Positions 1 to 9,005 are shown, numbered from the stretch's first letter. The stretch: DNA of 44,021 nucleotides from an uncultured Flavobacteriales bacterium (GCA_903945495.1 CAJAVU010000100.1:1-44021), one strand, 5' to 3'. Program-made: numbers and translations. Notes: generated by a model not told the origin, from the sequence alone.

Positions 1-101
1 CGTCGAAGTGTGCCTTATGCGGTTCAAAATTTGAGCGCAGCGAACCCCAAGCGCAGCGCCATCCCTTAACCTGTACCTAAAAAACGTCAACACTTTGTGC
101 A

Positions 102-130
102 GAACATGGAACATGGAACATGGAGCATAG
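102..130. repeat. Tandem heptamer array, unit GAACATG
   Basis: Three exact copies of GAACATG (102-108, 109-115, 116-122) are followed by a degenerate fourth copy. The array lies in the non-coding stretch downstream of the minus-strand DUF721 gene. It belongs to the class of short-word arrays that recurs in gaps across this window. No coding function is seen. Confidence 0.85.
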
Positions 131-149
131 ACCTAGAAAAAAAGCCAAA

Positions 150-234
150 GTCCTTCAGCGAAGCGGTCTTTTGTCCTAAAGTCTTATAGTCCTTCGTCTT
201 GAAGTCCTTTGTCTTTTAGCGAAGCGGTCCTCAA
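150..234. repeat. Degenerate 7/8-base word array, GTCYT-type
   Basis: The stretch divides into words of 7 or 8 bases that mostly begin GTCCT or GTCTT (150, 166, 173, 181, 189, 196, 204, 211, 227), with the octamer GCGAAGCG inserted twice (158-165 and 219-226). It ends a few bases before the 3' end of the DUF721 gene. Bases 1-101 hold no gene I can recognise. Confidence 0.7.
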
Positions 235-239
235 TCCAC

Positions 240-548
240 CTACCCAAACCAAACATCTCGAATCATATCGAAGCCAGCCTTTTCATTGATCCGTTGAATA
301 ATGACTTGCTTTCCGTAGGATAATTCATCCCGCATCACCGAAGAATCCATTGTGAGGTACAAAATTTTATTTTTGATAGAAATCTCTTTCGTGCGATGTG
401 CAACCGCAGTTCCCATCATTTCTGGCCAAGCATCAATAATGTCTAACTCCTTCATTTTACCGTCTAAACGATAAGCACGCAATAATTTATCAATCACTTC
501 GCTCAAAGGAGCTTCATTGGAAGTACGTTTTAATTCATCTTTGTTCAT
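240..548 (-). CDS. DUF721 (DciA-like) protein
   Basis: A 102-residue protein that is essentially one DUF721 domain, including a W-P-E-M-M-G segment near residue 41 followed by H-R-T-K-E-I. DUF721 includes DciA, the ancestral loader of the replicative DnaB helicase, so a role in DNA replication is likely; this comes from the family and is not shown for this copy. Its ATG overlaps the recF stop by 4 nt (ATGA), so the two are translationally coupled. DUF721 next to recF is a common bacterial arrangement. It is shorter than actinobacterial DciA and lacks extra domains. Confidence 0.85.
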   Translation of the reverse strand: MNKDELKRTSNEAPLSEVIDKLLRAYRLDGKMKELDIIDAWPEMMGTAVAHRTKEISIKNKILYLTMDSSVMRDELSYGKQVIIQRINEKAGFDMIRDVWFG

Positions 549-1672
549 ACTTCTTGTGTTATGTGTGAGGGTAATTCTACAACAATTCCCTGGTCAACAG
601 AGAACAATTTACTTTCAAATTCACCCGTTTGGAAAATTGCACGAATGCGATCTTCATCCGTATCAGTAACGAGTACTTGTCCAAAGTAATGATTCGAAAC
701 CAAAGCCAACAATTTCGCTACACGCGTTTGATCAAGTTTATCAAAAATATCGTCCAACAATAAAACGGGATGCACATTTAAATGCTTTTTCAACCATTCA
801 TATTGTGCCAAGCGCAAAGCAATGATAAACGATTTTTGTTGCCCTTGCGAACCAAATTTCTTAATCGGATGACGTTTTATGGTAAACAACAAATCATCTT
901 TGTGTGTTCCAGCATTTGAATAATGTGTTAGCGCGTCTTTCTTCTCGTATTGAATTAACAAATCTTCAAATGACATATCATTCAATTGTGAACGATAATC
1001 CAAGTGCACTTCTTCGCTTTCCAATCCAATGTAATGATAACGTTCTTGAAAAACAGGTATGAATTCTTCTAAAAATTGTTTACGTTTTTGATGAATAGCA
1101 GTTCCTGTTTTTACCAATTGTTCATTCCACACTTCAATTGACTCACGATCAAACAAACCATGGTCATACATATTGCGTAATAGAGCATTGCGTTGATCCA
1201 AAATCTTTGCATAGCGCTGAATATTGTCTAAATACTGACGATCGAACTGAGAAATAATGCCATCCATCCATTTTCTGCGCAATTCACTTCCTTCCGAAAT
1301 TAAATCACGATCATAGGGAGAAATCATTACTGCAGGAAATTGTCCTATGTGGTCAGCCAATTTTTCGTATTCTTTTTTATTGCGTTTAAACACTTTTTTC
1401 GCACCACTTTTCACAGCGCAATGAATTGCAATGTCTTGTTCATCTTTGTTCCACATTCCTTGAATCGCAAAAAATGCTTGGTCGAAACGAATATTTTGAC
1501 GATCCATCACATTCATATACGACTTGCAAAGACTTAAATAATGCACCGCATCAAGAATATTTGTCTTTCCGGAACCATTCTTTCCCACAAAGCAATTTAC
1601 ATTCGAAGACAAGGCTATTTCAGCTTCTTCGTAATTCTTAAAATTGATGAGATGAATGGATTTTAAATGCAT
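545..1672 (-). CDS. recF: DNA replication and repair protein RecF
   Basis: RecF is an SMC-like ATPase that binds single-strand gaps and helps load RecA through RecOR. The 375-residue protein has Walker A (GKNGSGKT, about residues 30-37), an ABC-type signature region (FGSQGQQKS) and Walker B/D-loop (LLLDDIFDKLD) in the family order and at normal length. I chose the ATG at 1670-1672. A GTG two codons upstream overlaps a perfect -7 box (TAAATTTG on the minus strand, 1678-1685) and so cannot be part of a transcript from that promoter. recF is divergent from the TPR gene and overlaps the DUF721 gene downstream. Confidence 0.96.
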   Translation of the reverse strand: MHLKSIHLINFKNYEEAEIALSSNVNCFVGKNGSGKTNILDAVHYLSLCKSYMNVMDRQNIRFDQAFFAIQGMWNKDEQDIAIHCAVKSGAKKVFKRNKKEYEKLADHIGQFPAVMISPYDRDLISEGSELRRKWMDGIISQFDRQYLDNIQRYAKILDQRNALLRNMYDHGLFDRESIEVWNEQLVKTGTAIHQKRKQFLEEFIPVFQERYHYIGLESEEVHLDYRSQLNDMSFEDLLIQYEKKDALTHYSNAGTHKDDLLFTIKRHPIKKFGSQGQQKSFIIALRLAQYEWLKKHLNVHPVLLLDDIFDKLDQTRVAKLLALVSNHYFGQVLVTDTDEDRIRAIFQTGEFESKLFSVDQGIVVELPSHITQEV

Positions 1673-1677
1673 TGACA

Positions 1678-1685
1678 CAAATTTA
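1678..1685 (-). promoter_or_regulatory. Bacteroidetes -7 box for recF
   Basis: Minus-strand TAAATTTG matches TAnnTTTG exactly and lies 5 nt upstream of the recF ATG. No TTG -33 element is seen at 17-23 nt. The position predicts a transcript starting at or very near the ATG. It also rules out the alternative GTG start. Confidence 0.6.
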
Positions 1686-1766
1686 AACCATTTTTTGCTC
1701 CCTTCGATTATTTAGTGATTTTGTTTTAAATCATCTTTAAGCACATTCTTGTTGAAAACTTCGCTT

Positions 1767-1794
1767 TTGTTAATCAAAAAAAAAACTATTTTTG
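1767..1794 (+). promoter_or_regulatory. Promoter of the TPR-ribH operon
   Basis: TTG at 1767-1769, a 17-nt spacer and TATTTTTG at 1787-1794 match the Flavobacterium TTG / TAnnTTTG consensus. The expected transcript starts near 1799. This excludes the upstream in-frame TTG at 1749 and supports the ATG at 1815. Confidence 0.75.
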
Positions 1795-1814
1795 CAGTGC
1801 TAAATTTGCAGATA

Positions 1815-2459
1815 ATGTTAGAAAATTTTTCAGTACAAGAAATTAAGAGACAATTAGAGTCAAACAAAAACATGCGTTTTATTACATACGCAGTAGGTGG
1901 TTTGCTAGTATTAGTTATTGGTTATTTCGCTTATATTCAATTCATGTGGAAACCAGATAATGAGAAATCGAAAGATGCTTATTGGATTGGTTTGAACTAC
2001 GCAAGTCAAGATTCAACAGATCTTGCAATTGAAACGTTGAAACCAGTTGTTAACAAATACGACGGTAAAATTGGTGGTGAAGATGCTCAATTCATTCTAG
2101 GTAGACAATATATGTCGAAAGGTGAATTCAAAAAAGCATTAGAACAACTTGAAGGAGTTGATGTTGAAGATACGTATGTTTCTGCAATGGCGATTGGACT
2201 TCAAGGAGATTGCTACAGTGAAATGAAAGACTTCAAACAAGCAACTGAAAAATATTTGGAAGCTGCAGGTTTGAATGAAAACGAAATGACAACACCAATG
2301 TATTTGTTCAAAGCAGGTTTGACATCAGAAAAATCAAACGATTTTGATACTGCAGTTGAATGTTACACTAAAATTCGTGATGATTATCCTCAATACGGTT
2401 CTCAAAAATCAATTGAAAAATACATCGCTCGATCTTCAAGCAAAACAACAAAAAAATAA
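1815..2459 (+). CDS. Membrane-anchored TPR protein
   Basis: A 214-residue protein with a short N-terminal tail, one transmembrane helix (about residues 22-42, rich in V, L, I and G) and a C-terminal tetratricopeptide-like region of helix pairs (about 55-205) containing A-Q-F-I-L-G-R-Q-Y and G-D-C-Y-S-E-M type repeats. The likely topology places the TPR domain outside the membrane as a protein-binding scaffold; partners are unknown. The ATG at 1815 is preferred because the longer frame from TTG 1749 begins upstream of the promoter. The stop is followed directly by the ribH ATG (TAA then ATG with no gap). No function can be assigned beyond binding. Confidence 0.85.
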   Translation: MLENFSVQEIKRQLESNKNMRFITYAVGGLLVLVIGYFAYIQFMWKPDNEKSKDAYWIGLNYASQDSTDLAIETLKPVVNKYDGKIGGEDAQFILGRQYMSKGEFKKALEQLEGVDVEDTYVSAMAIGLQGDCYSEMKDFKQATEKYLEAAGLNENEMTTPMYLFKAGLTSEKSNDFDTAVECYTKIRDDYPQYGSQKSIEKYIARSSSKTTKK

Positions 2460-2978
2460 ATGGCTACTGCATTACGCAATCTGTCAGAATACGATAAGGA
2501 CTTTGTTCCAAACGGTGCCGATTTTAAAGTCGGCATTGTTGTTTCTGAATGGAACGATTCAATTACCTTGAATCTTTTGAAAGGTGCTAAAGAAGCATTA
2601 TTAGACAATGGCGTGAAAGAAGAAAACATCTTGGTGCGATTTGTTCCAGGAGCATTCGAACTTCCGTTAGGCGCTCAATACATGTGTGAATTTACAGATG
2701 TGGATGGCGTTGTTGCAATTGGTGTTGTGATCCAAGGTGAAACAAAACACTTTGACTTCGTTTGTGACGGTGCAACGCAAGGCATCAAAGACATCAATTT
2801 AAAATACAATACGCCAGTGGCTTTTTGTTTGTTAACAGATAACAACATGCAACAATCAATCGATCGTTCGGGTGGAGTTCATGGTAACAAAGGAATTGAA
2901 TGCGCCATTGCTTGCATGAAAATGATAGACCTTAAACGCCAATTTAAAACGATTGGTAAAATTGGTTATTCAAAATAA
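2460..2978 (+). CDS. ribH: 6,7-dimethyl-8-ribityllumazine synthase
   Basis: Lumazine synthase condenses 5-amino-6-ribitylamino-uracil with 3,4-dihydroxy-2-butanone 4-phosphate in the penultimate step of riboflavin synthesis, in the cytoplasm. The 172-residue protein shows the substrate-binding segment VPGAFELPL (residues 62-70) and G-E-T-K-H-F-D with the catalytic histidine at residue 97. It also has a C-terminal GNKGIECA stretch typical of the family. It starts immediately after the TPR stop, so translation is probably coupled. No other riboflavin gene is in the window. Confidence 0.97.
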   Translation: MATALRNLSEYDKDFVPNGADFKVGIVVSEWNDSITLNLLKGAKEALLDNGVKEENILVRFVPGAFELPLGAQYMCEFTDVDGVVAIGVVIQGETKHFDFVCDGATQGIKDINLKYNTPVAFCLLTDNNMQQSIDRSGGVHGNKGIECAIACMKMIDLKRQFKTIGKIGYSK

Positions 2979-3012
2979 TACAATAGAAAAAAGATCTAAT
3001 TTTTAATCAATT

Positions 3013-3082
3013 GAATTACGAATCACGAATCATGAATCACAAATCACAAATCACGAATCATAAATCATAAATTATAAATTAT
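3013..3082. repeat. Tandem heptamer array RAATCAY, ten units
   Basis: Ten contiguous 7-base units fit RAATYAY: for example GAATTAC at 3013, GAATCAC at 3020, GAATCAT at 3027 and AAATTAT at 3076. There is no indel between units. It fills most of the gap between ribH and glmM. The same unit returns at 37552, 42727 and 43982. Confidence 0.9.
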
Positions 3083-3110
3083 AATTCCTAAAGTCCTAAT
3101 ATCTATAAAA

Positions 3111-4496
3111 ATGACACTTATCAAATCAATCTCGGGAATCCGCGGAACTATTGGCGGAAAAGTAGATCAAGGATTAACACCAATTGATGCAGTGAAATTT
3201 GCTGCAGCTTATGGAACTTGGTTGAAAAACAGAAACACTGGTAGTCAAATCAAAGTTGTTTTAGGACGCGATGCTCGTATTTCAGGTCAAATGATTTCTG
3301 ACTTAGTTGTTTCAACTTTAGTCGGTTTAGGAATTGACGTTGTAAACCTAGGTTTGTCTACTACTCCAACTGTTGAAGTTGCCGTTCCAATGGAAAATGC
3401 GCACGGTGGAATTATTTTGACTGCGAGTCACAATCCAAAACAATGGAATGCCCTGAAATTATTAAACGAAAAAGGAGAATTTATTTCTGGAGCTGATGGT
3501 GAAGCTGTATTAGCAATTGCTGAAGCAGAAAGTTTTGAATTCGCTGAAGTAGATGATTTAGGAAAAGTCACACTAGACGATTCTTATTTAAAAAAACACA
3601 TTGATGCGATTTTAGCATTGCCGTTGGTAGACAAAAAAGCCATCGAAGCAGCTAATTTCTCAGTTGTTGTTGATGCCGTTAACTCAACTGGTGGAATCTT
3701 CGTCCCAGCATTATTAGAAGCTTTAGGAGTAAAAAATACAACAAAATTATATTGTGATCCAACTGGAGACTTCCCACATAATCCAGAACCACTTCCTGAA
3801 CATTTAACGGATTTGGCCGCTAAAATCAAAGAAGTTGGTGCAGATGTTGGAATTACTGTCGATCCAGATGTTGACCGTTTAGCATTGGTTTGTGAAGATG
3901 GATCAATGTTCGGAGAAGAATACACCTTAGTTGCCGTAGCTGATTATGTGTTAACGCACACACCTGGTGCAACTGTTTCAAACTTATCGTCTACACGTGC
4001 GTTGCGCGATGTTACAGAAGAAAGAGGTTTGCTGTACAGCGCTGCTGCTGTTGGTGAAGTGAATGTTGTCACAAAAATGAAAGAAACAAATGCCGTGATT
4101 GGTGGAGAAGGAAATGGCGGTGTCATCTATCCTGAATTGCATTATGGTCGTGATTCATTGGTTGGAATTGCTTTGTTCTTAAGTCATTTGGCGCACAAAA
4201 AAATGAAAGTTTCTGAGTTGCGTGATAGCTATCCAAAATACACGATTTCGAAAAACAAAATTGAATTGACACCTGATATCGATGTTGATCAATTGTTGTT
4301 GCACATGACGATTAATTATGCGCACGAAGAAGTTGATACAACAGATGGTGTAAAAATTTATATCGGAAAAGAATGGGTGCATTTGCGTAAGAGTAATACG
4401 GAGCCAATCATTCGTATTTATTCTGAAAGTCAAAATGAGCAAATGGCAAACGATTTAGCTGAACGCATCATTTTAGAAATAAAAGCATTGATTTAA
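3111..4496 (+). CDS. glmM: Phosphoglucosamine mutase (phosphohexomutase family)
   Basis: An alpha-D-phosphohexomutase of 461 residues. It carries the phospho-serine loop TASHNPK (Ser106), the metal loop DPDVDR, the sugar loop GEGNGG and the C-terminal phosphate loop R-K-S-N-T-E-P, in family order. GlmM converts glucosamine-6-phosphate to glucosamine-1-phosphate for UDP-GlcNAc and so for peptidoglycan. Length and loops suit Bacteroidetes GlmM, but a phosphomannomutase/phosphoglucomutase activity cannot be excluded by eye. No TAnnTTTG box is seen directly upstream; the heptamer array precedes it. A hairpin terminator follows. Confidence 0.85.
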   Translation: MTLIKSISGIRGTIGGKVDQGLTPIDAVKFAAAYGTWLKNRNTGSQIKVVLGRDARISGQMISDLVVSTLVGLGIDVVNLGLSTTPTVEVAVPMENAHGGIILTASHNPKQWNALKLLNEKGEFISGADGEAVLAIAEAESFEFAEVDDLGKVTLDDSYLKKHIDAILALPLVDKKAIEAANFSVVVDAVNSTGGIFVPALLEALGVKNTTKLYCDPTGDFPHNPEPLPEHLTDLAAKIKEVGADVGITVDPDVDRLALVCEDGSMFGEEYTLVAVADYVLTHTPGATVSNLSSTRALRDVTEERGLLYSAAAVGEVNVVTKMKETNAVIGGEGNGGVIYPELHYGRDSLVGIALFLSHLAHKKMKVSELRDSYPKYTISKNKIELTPDIDVDQLLLHMTINYAHEEVDTTDGVKIYIGKEWVHLRKSNTEPIIRIYSESQNEQMANDLAERIILEIKALI

Positions 4497-4520
4497 TTCA
4501 ATCAATAAAACAAAAAAGAG

Positions 4521-4543
4521 GCGGTCCGAAAAGGTCCGCTTTT
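4521..4543 (+). terminator. Rho-independent terminator after glmM
   Basis: The arms GCGGTCC (4521-4527) and GGTCCGC (4533-4539) pair with one T-T mismatch around a GAAAA loop, followed by a short T run. An A-rich stretch precedes it. It lies 25 nt after the glmM stop. Confidence 0.7.
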
Positions 4544-4681
4544 CCAATAGTTGAAAAGGTTTTAAAAAGGGCTAAAATGCAAGGCGTTAAGAATGAAGCA
4601 TTGGGAGTTTACCTAAGTAAATGACCATTGGTGAAATTTGAAAACAACGAAGCAGTTTTGTACTTTTTAGACAGCTTTTTT

Positions 4682-5320
4682 TTATGGAATATTAATTTGT
4701 TCTCCAAGAAAAGTTGGCTCAACATTCAATTTCACTTCGAAATAGGCTTTAACGCAGGCAAAGAACTCTCTTAATTTTGTTTTAACACCATACATTTTCC
4801 GTACATCGGTTGCATCATATCCATATGCGTTCAATCCAAATCTTCGAGCAATATAAACCGCACGCTGGTTATGAAAATGCTGTGAAATCACAATGAAACT
4901 CTTTTGTCCAAAAATCTTCCAAGCACGAAGTACGGAATCATAGGTGTCAAAACCAGCATAATCTAAAAAGATATGAGCTTCTGGAATTCCACGCGCCATT
5001 AATTCTTGTTTCATGTCCTCCGGCTCGTTGTATTCTTTTCTTCCATTATCACCACTGATGAGTACATTTTTGATTTTTCCAGCTTCATACAGTTTGACGC
5101 ACGCATCAATTCGATGAAAGAAATACGCATTTTCAGAACCACCTCTTAAATTTCGACTTGTTCCGAGTAACAATCCCGTTTTAACAGGAGGAAGTTCAGA
5201 AATGTCCTCCGAAATAAAATCTTTACTTTCATAATAGACGGAAAAATTCGACCAACAGACGATAAACACTCCCAGTAAAAACGAATACAATACTACTTTT
5301 TTCCATCTGATTTTCTGCAT
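4682..5320 (-). CDS. SanA-like ElyC/SanA/YdcF family membrane protein
   Basis: A 212-residue protein with an N-terminal membrane helix (about residues 9-28) and a DUF218 domain. The segments LLLGTS, L-I-S-G-D-N, Y-N-E-P, L-D-Y-A-G-F and S-Q-H-F-H match the E. coli SanA pattern closely. SanA is an inner-membrane protein whose loss weakens the envelope barrier to vancomycin at high temperature; its biochemical role is unknown. It is monocistronic and divergent from the DUF4139 gene. A perfect -7 box sits 4 nt upstream of the ATG. Confidence 0.88.
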   Translation of the reverse strand: MQKIRWKKVVLYSFLLGVFIVCWSNFSVYYESKDFISEDISELPPVKTGLLLGTSRNLRGGSENAYFFHRIDACVKLYEAGKIKNVLISGDNGRKEYNEPEDMKQELMARGIPEAHIFLDYAGFDTYDSVLRAWKIFGQKSFIVISQHFHNQRAVYIARRFGLNAYGYDATDVRKMYGVKTKLREFFACVKAYFEVKLNVEPTFLGEQINIP

Positions 5321-5324
5321 ATTA

Positions 5325-5332
5325 CAAATTTA
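5325..5332 (-). promoter_or_regulatory. -7 box for the SanA-like gene
   Basis: Minus-strand TAAATTTG lies 4 nt before the ATG (5318-5320). No clear -33 TTG is present. The predicted transcript would have little or no 5' leader. Confidence 0.55.
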
Positions 5333-5440
5333 CCTATTAAAATGTTAAAATTTATTTGAACCGATTTCCTAACATTGTGTACCGCCCAAAAGTAATGACA
5401 CTCGCGAAGTTAACAATGAATAAAATTAAAACATAAAATT

Positions 5441-7123
5441 ATGAAAAAGGTCATCGGAATAGTAATCGTCATGTTGGTAGCATTTTCACTCAAAGCCAAC
5501 GACAAAGAAATCGTAAAACCAGTCTTAAGCGAAGTAACCGTTTATGCGCAAGGTGCACAGCTTTTCCAAAAAGCAAATTATACAATTAAACCAGGAATTA
5601 CAGAAGTAATCATTGAAGGAGTGAGTCCTTACATCGATGCGAATAGTCTTCAAGTAAAAGCAACAGGTGCGGCAGTAATAATTGATTCCAAATACTCCCT
5701 TTTCTACCCAAAACCTGAAGAAGTAAACTTAGAAGGATTACCATTGAAAATCCGTAAAGACATTCAATTGTTGGAAGATTCATTAAAAATGATGGGCTAC
5801 GACATTCAAGATATCCAAGATGAAATCGATGTCTTAACAGCAACAAAGAACATTTTGGCAAACAATGGAGCAATTCGTGGACAAGGAAAAGTAAATGATT
5901 CAATTAATTTATTGAAACAAGCTGTTGATTACTATACAGTAAAAATGACAGAAATCAATAAAAAATTGTTGACACTAAACAAACGTAAAGCTGAGAAATA
6001 CGAGAAAAAACGTGCAATGGACGACCGTTTATTGAAATTGAGACAATACCAAACAAGTGCCGGTGGAGAAGTAAAAGATCAAGGTCCAATTCACCGTGTT
6101 GTTGTTACCTTCTCAACAAAAGAAGCTGTAACGGGCAAAATAACTGTTTCCTACCTTGTTTCTGAAGCTGGATGGATTCCAATGTATGATTTACGCAGCG
6201 ATGGATTAACATCAAAAATCAACTTAACGTACAAAGCACAAGTTTATCAAAACTCAGGTTTGGATTGGGACAATGTGAAATTGAATATTTCGACAAACAA
6301 TCCATATCAAAACAAAACAAAACCAGAATTACATCCTTGGTATATTGATTATTACGCATACCGCAATGATTATTACAAAGATCAAAACGCACCATCAGCG
6401 ATGGAGAAAAAAATGGAAGCTGCAGGTTATGCTTATACCAATTCAATTTCTACAAAAGGATTAGCAGAAGTTGACGCTGAAACATCAGCAATGTTTGTTA
6501 GCACAGTGCGTCAATTAACATCTGCAGAATTCAAAATCGATTTGCCATATTCAATCAAATCGGACAATGAACAACACATGGTGCTAATCAAAGTAGTTGA
6601 CATGGATGCGAACTACAAATATTACACTGTTCCGAAATTGGATAACTCAGTTTATTTGGTCGCTCAATTGTCTAAACTTGATGAATTAGGTTTGGTACCA
6701 GCAGCTGCAAATATTTTCTTTGATGGAAGTTACGTTGGTGAAACATACATTGACCCAACAACAATGGATGATACCTTGAACTTAAGTTTAGGAAGAGACC
6801 CAAACATCGTTGTGAAACGTACACTTTTGAAAAAAGACTGTAAAGAGCGCATTGTTGGTGACAAAAAAGAGAAAACAATGTCGTATTCGATTGAAGTGAA
6901 AAACTTGAAAGCAACGCCAATCGATATCATTGTTCAAGATCAAATTCCAATCACAACAAACAGTGAAATTTTGATTGAACCAGGAGATTTAGGCAAAGGA
7001 GTGCGTGATGAAACTACTGGTATCGTCGAATGGACTTACACTTTGAAACCGAAAGAAAGCAAACTGATCAATTTCAGTTACAAGGTAACACACAAAAAGG
7101 AAATCAATTTACCTCAATATTAA
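5441..7123 (+). CDS. DUF4139/DUF4140 (mucoidy-inhibitor-like) exported protein
   Basis: A 560-residue protein with a signal peptide (first 19 residues, cut near K-A-N). An N-terminal DUF4140 domain starts with V-T-V-Y-x-x-G-A-Q, a central coiled coil spans about residues 95-205, and a C-terminal DUF4139 domain follows (from about 225, with W-x-P-x-Y-D-L-R). The end resembles W-x-Y-T-L-K-P-K-E. This is the MuiA-like 'mucoidy inhibitor A' family, envelope-associated in bacteria with unknown biochemistry. A strong terminator follows. An imperfect -7 box (TAACATTG, 5370-5377) lies upstream. Confidence 0.85.
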   Translation: MKKVIGIVIVMLVAFSLKANDKEIVKPVLSEVTVYAQGAQLFQKANYTIKPGITEVIIEGVSPYIDANSLQVKATGAAVIIDSKYSLFYPKPEEVNLEGLPLKIRKDIQLLEDSLKMMGYDIQDIQDEIDVLTATKNILANNGAIRGQGKVNDSINLLKQAVDYYTVKMTEINKKLLTLNKRKAEKYEKKRAMDDRLLKLRQYQTSAGGEVKDQGPIHRVVVTFSTKEAVTGKITVSYLVSEAGWIPMYDLRSDGLTSKINLTYKAQVYQNSGLDWDNVKLNISTNNPYQNKTKPELHPWYIDYYAYRNDYYKDQNAPSAMEKKMEAAGYAYTNSISTKGLAEVDAETSAMFVSTVRQLTSAEFKIDLPYSIKSDNEQHMVLIKVVDMDANYKYYTVPKLDNSVYLVAQLSKLDELGLVPAAANIFFDGSYVGETYIDPTTMDDTLNLSLGRDPNIVVKRTLLKKDCKERIVGDKKEKTMSYSIEVKNLKATPIDIIVQDQIPITTNSEILIEPGDLGKGVRDETTGIVEWTYTLKPKESKLINFSYKVTHKKEINLPQY

Positions 7124-7141
7124 TCTACTAATACCAAAAGG

Positions 7142-7169
7142 AAGGGAACTCGAAAGGGTTCCCTTTTTT
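7142..7169 (+). terminator. Terminator after the DUF4139 gene
   Basis: AAGGGAAC (7142-7149) pairs with GTTCCCTT (7158-7165) around an 8-nt loop and runs into T residues. It lies 18 nt after the stop codon. Confidence 0.85.
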
Positions 7170-7455
7170 GGTTTAAACCTGAGGTCGTTTATTATTTTGA
7201 GGTCAGACCGCATATAAATGGCTAGATTCTACTAAAACGAAAGAGCAATAATCATTTATTGTGAATGAGTTTTAGGAAAAAAATGGCTGTTTTTATGTGG
7301 ATTCAACTTAAAACTTTCCATTTTAAATTGATTGCTTGTCGTTGTTATTAGTTGTTTTATCCAGCTAAAACTTCATAATCACTTCTATATCATTCATTTA
7401 AAATGTAATCTGAACTTCAAAAGAATAATCGAACTAAGGTTTTAAATAATAAAAG
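7170..7455. other. Non-coding stretch, no feature recognised
   Basis: Together with the terminator and promoter this makes a 345-nt gap. The only pattern I see is TGAGGTC occurring twice near 7180 and 7200. No open frame with family resemblance, RNA fold or word array stands out. Confidence 0.5.
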
Positions 7456-7463
7456 TATATTTG
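7456..7463 (+). promoter_or_regulatory. -7 box for the DUF2079 gene
   Basis: TATATTTG matches TAnnTTTG exactly and ends 5 nt before the ATG at 7469. No -33 TTG is visible at the usual distance. It implies a leaderless or nearly leaderless transcript. Confidence 0.6.
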
Positions 7464-7468
7464 TTTTA

Positions 7469-8980
7469 ATGATTTCAGCTCTAAAAAAATGGTTCTCAGA
7501 AAATAAATTAGCAAGTAGTACCTTGCTGTTGTTCGGACTCATTTATTGTAGCATTTCCCTTGTGAACCATTATAATTTCAGGACTGCAGCTCTCGATTTA
7601 GGGATGTTCAATCATGCACTCTATTCTTTTTCGCACGGTAAAATGAATCATTTCACACTTGATTTAGAGGCGTTTGGTCCAGTTTATTTTGCCGATCACT
7701 TCTCTCCTATCACGTTATTGTATGTTCCATTTTATTACATTTTCGGTTCTTGGACCTTATTGATTATTCAAATTGCCGCCATTCTTTTTGGAGCTTGGGG
7801 AACGTATAAAGTAGCGCAGTTAAAGCTTCAGTTTACGCACAAACCTATTTTTATACTTGTCATTTTCTTGGCGCAATGGGCGATAATATCTGCTCTATCC
7901 TTCGATTTCCACAATAATGTAATCGCAGCAATGTTCGTTCCTTGGCTGTATTATCATTATTTAAAAAAAGAAAAAGCGAAAGTCATTTTGTACTTCGTGC
8001 TAATGCTGATATGCAAGGAAAACATTGCATTATGGCTTGTTTTCATATTTATTGGATTAATGTTCGAAAATGGATTCAAGCAGTTTTTCAAGCAATTCAA
8101 ATCCTTTCTAAAATTTGAAATTCCTTTACTCCTTTTTGCTGCAATTTACTTTTACATCATTGTCGGTAAAGTAATGCCTGCACTTGGTGAAGGTCATGCC
8201 GTAAATCAAATTGCACGTTTTGGCCATCTAGGTAATTCGATCGGTGAAATCATCAAATTCGTTTTTACACATCCACTTGACACCTTCAAAATGTTCTTTG
8301 AAAGCACGATGGATGATCCAATTTCGTTTGGAGTCAAAAAAGAATTGCACTTGGTTATTTTATTTTCAGGTGGAATAGCACTTTTTTTACGACCAGCTTA
8401 TTTGGTTATGCTCATTCCAATTTATGCCCAAAAATTATTGGCTTCAGATTTCGGTTTCTGGGGAATAAGTGGTCAATATTCCATTGAATATACGCCAATT
8501 ATTGCGCTTGCGTTTATTGATTTAATCAAAGTCTTACGCAATTGGAAATTCAAATCAGCCTTCATTTATTTGTCAGTAATTCTGGTGATTGGGACAAATT
8601 TGGTCACGCTTCGAACACGAAAAGCTCCTTGGTACGACAGAACAACTTCGGATTTCACGAGTAAAATACACTATTCTCCTGATGGTTTAAATATTTCTTA
8701 TTTACACAAAGAATTAGCAAAGATTCCAAGTGATATTCCGCTATCAGTGATGTCTTGTTTGGCACCGCATTTGGCTAATCGCGACAAGATTTATCATTTC
8801 CCAGTGATAAAAGATGCTGAAATGATTGTGGTTTTAAAGGACAAACGTTCGTTTTACCCACTCAATAAGGAAGATTTTGACAAAAAAATCAAAGAACTTA
8901 TTGACTCCAGAGAATTTAAACTTGTGAAAGATGAAAATCTTTTAGTGATTTTAAAAAAGATTAAACATTCAGTAAAATAA
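7469..8980 (+). CDS. DUF2079 polytopic membrane protein
   Basis: A 503-residue protein with about ten hydrophobic segments. The N-terminal motifs A-L-D-L-G-M-F-N-H-A-L and D-H-F-S-P-I-T-L-L-Y-V-P match the DUF2079 hallmark (F-D-L-G-I-x-x-Q and H-F-S-P). The fold resembles polytopic GT-C glycosyltransferases, which makes lipid-linked sugar transfer a possible role, but no substrate can be inferred. The C-terminal 100 residues are soluble and probably periplasmic. It is 25 nt upstream of ispH on the same strand and likely co-transcribed. Confidence 0.85.
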   Translation: MISALKKWFSENKLASSTLLLFGLIYCSISLVNHYNFRTAALDLGMFNHALYSFSHGKMNHFTLDLEAFGPVYFADHFSPITLLYVPFYYIFGSWTLLIIQIAAILFGAWGTYKVAQLKLQFTHKPIFILVIFLAQWAIISALSFDFHNNVIAAMFVPWLYYHYLKKEKAKVILYFVLMLICKENIALWLVFIFIGLMFENGFKQFFKQFKSFLKFEIPLLLFAAIYFYIIVGKVMPALGEGHAVNQIARFGHLGNSIGEIIKFVFTHPLDTFKMFFESTMDDPISFGVKKELHLVILFSGGIALFLRPAYLVMLIPIYAQKLLASDFGFWGISGQYSIEYTPIIALAFIDLIKVLRNWKFKSAFIYLSVILVIGTNLVTLRTRKAPWYDRTTSDFTSKIHYSPDGLNISYLHKELAKIPSDIPLSVMSCLAPHLANRDKIYHFPVIKDAEMIVVLKDKRSFYPLNKEDFDKKIKELIDSREFKLVKDENLLVILKKIKHSVK

Positions 8981-9005
8981 AACGTTTATAGACCAAACAA
9001 ACACA

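Noticed and set aside
1749-1814. Longer N-terminus of the TPR protein from TTG 1749
   Set aside because: It would begin upstream of the -33 and -7 elements, so it cannot be transcribed from that promoter.
3013-3082. CRISPR array
   Set aside because: Units are 7 bases, contiguous and degenerate, with no unique spacers; no cas gene is present.
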